Position numbers and translations under genes: made by a program. The notes under the pieces are model-generated. The model did no database searches. It worked only from the letters and a program-made list of their open reading frames with translations, and was not told the DNA's origin. From Paraglaciecola arctica BSs20135 (lineage in GTDB: Bacteria > Pseudomonadota > Gammaproteobacteria > Enterobacterales > Alteromonadaceae): DNA of 64,000 nt. The stretch spans positions 26,862-90,861 of the forward strand of contig NZ_BAEO01000024.1 in the NCBI RefSeq assembly GCF_000314995.1. The letters are read 5' to 3'. Of the stretch, positions 63,754 through 64,000 are shown piece by piece; positions within the stretch are counted from its first letter, which is position 1, and each line of letters starts with the position of its first letter.

Positions 63754-64000
63754 TTTTAGTTCCTATTATGATTATTGAAACAACTGCAGAGTGGCATATT
63801 AGTATTATTACTAAACTCCGCTTTCATTCTCGATTTCAATAATACAAATAAAAATGTGGATTTGACTCCACGCGGTGAATTAATTGCACTAAATTGGGTA
63901 AGTTTATGATTCGTATAGTTAAATTTTTAAGGTCCAAAATTAAATATTCAGTCCCTTACGGGACGAATATATCTTTTATATTTTAACTTAGGCAATCATA
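63754..64000. other. Upstream region of the HTH gene, no gene seen
   Basis: AT-rich, no supported ORF. It contains one small hairpin, GTCCC-TTAC-GGGAC (63952-63965). Anything that begins here lies beyond the window end. Confidence 0.5.

Overview
The window reads as a contiguous chromosomal segment of a marine gammaproteobacterium of the order Alteromonadales, most like the Paraglaciecola/Glaciecola/Alteromonas group. This is an inference from gene order and protein character, since no database search was possible. Pointers are polar-flagellum genes (flhF, flhG, ParC/ParP), a TonB2-type energy operon with a DUF3450 gene, a sodium-pumping oxaloacetate decarboxylase, and moderately AT-rich coding sequence. 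Most of the window is ordinary core genome; the unusual items are local.

Layout. 1-14801: the end of a flagellar and chemotaxis superoperon (fliP end, fliQ, fliR, flhB, flhA, flhF, flhG, fliA, cheY, cheZ, cheA, cheB, parC, parP, cheW, DUF2802), all on the plus strand, with a sigma-54 promoter before flhA. parP is broken by a +1 frameshift at an A8 run. 14802-20270: methionine synthesis (MetJ operator, metA, metH carried as two ORFs, a DUF938 methyltransferase). 20341-25096: a FemAB-like gene, a recX pseudogene with three in-frame stops, alaS and csrA. 25245-25762: a possible structured RNA, tRNA-Ser(GCU) and two identical tRNA-Arg(ACG). 25812-29241: oadGAB, with the oadG start codon inside a long inverted repeat. 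29456-40134: sapABCDF and pspF on the minus strand, divergent from pspABC-ycjX-ycjF, with a sigma-54 promoter between. 40184-42822: phhA and tyrR, each preceded by a TyrR box. 42923-44682: an Lrp-family regulator divergent from leucine dehydrogenase. 44704-47513: 4.5S RNA, a comFB-like gene, an IS66 remnant and about 1.3 kb of gene-poor DNA. 47523-52472: the TonB2 operon (DUF3450, TtpC, ExbB, ExbD, TonB, TPR protein). 52587-57833: a membrane/spermidine-synthase-like fusion, tmcA, and a lipoprotein. 57935-61924: a TPP riboswitch followed by a thiamine uptake operon (TonB-dependent receptor, small thiamine-binding protein, PnuT, kinase). 62022-62391: tRNA-Trp with a downstream hairpin-rich cassette that ends in a second copy of the tRNA 3' end. 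62452-63753: holD, rimI and a small HTH gene.

How it works together. The first block assembles the flagellar export gate, places and counts the polar flagellum, and transmits chemotaxis signals. The TonB2 operon would power outer-membrane receptors such as the thiamine receptor further along. The psp/sap block joins envelope stress to a peptide-type ABC transporter. The phhA/tyrR and Lrp/leucine dehydrogenase pairs are amino-acid catabolic modules, each next to its likely regulator.

I did not find a wholly new multi-gene system. The best leads are the tRNA-Trp repeat cassette (like the E. coli tyrT repeats in design), the CheA linker repeats that resemble the CheY-binding tail of CheZ, the parP frameshift, the triple-stop recX, the split MetH, and two possible RNA structures (upstream of tRNA-Ser and at the oadG start).
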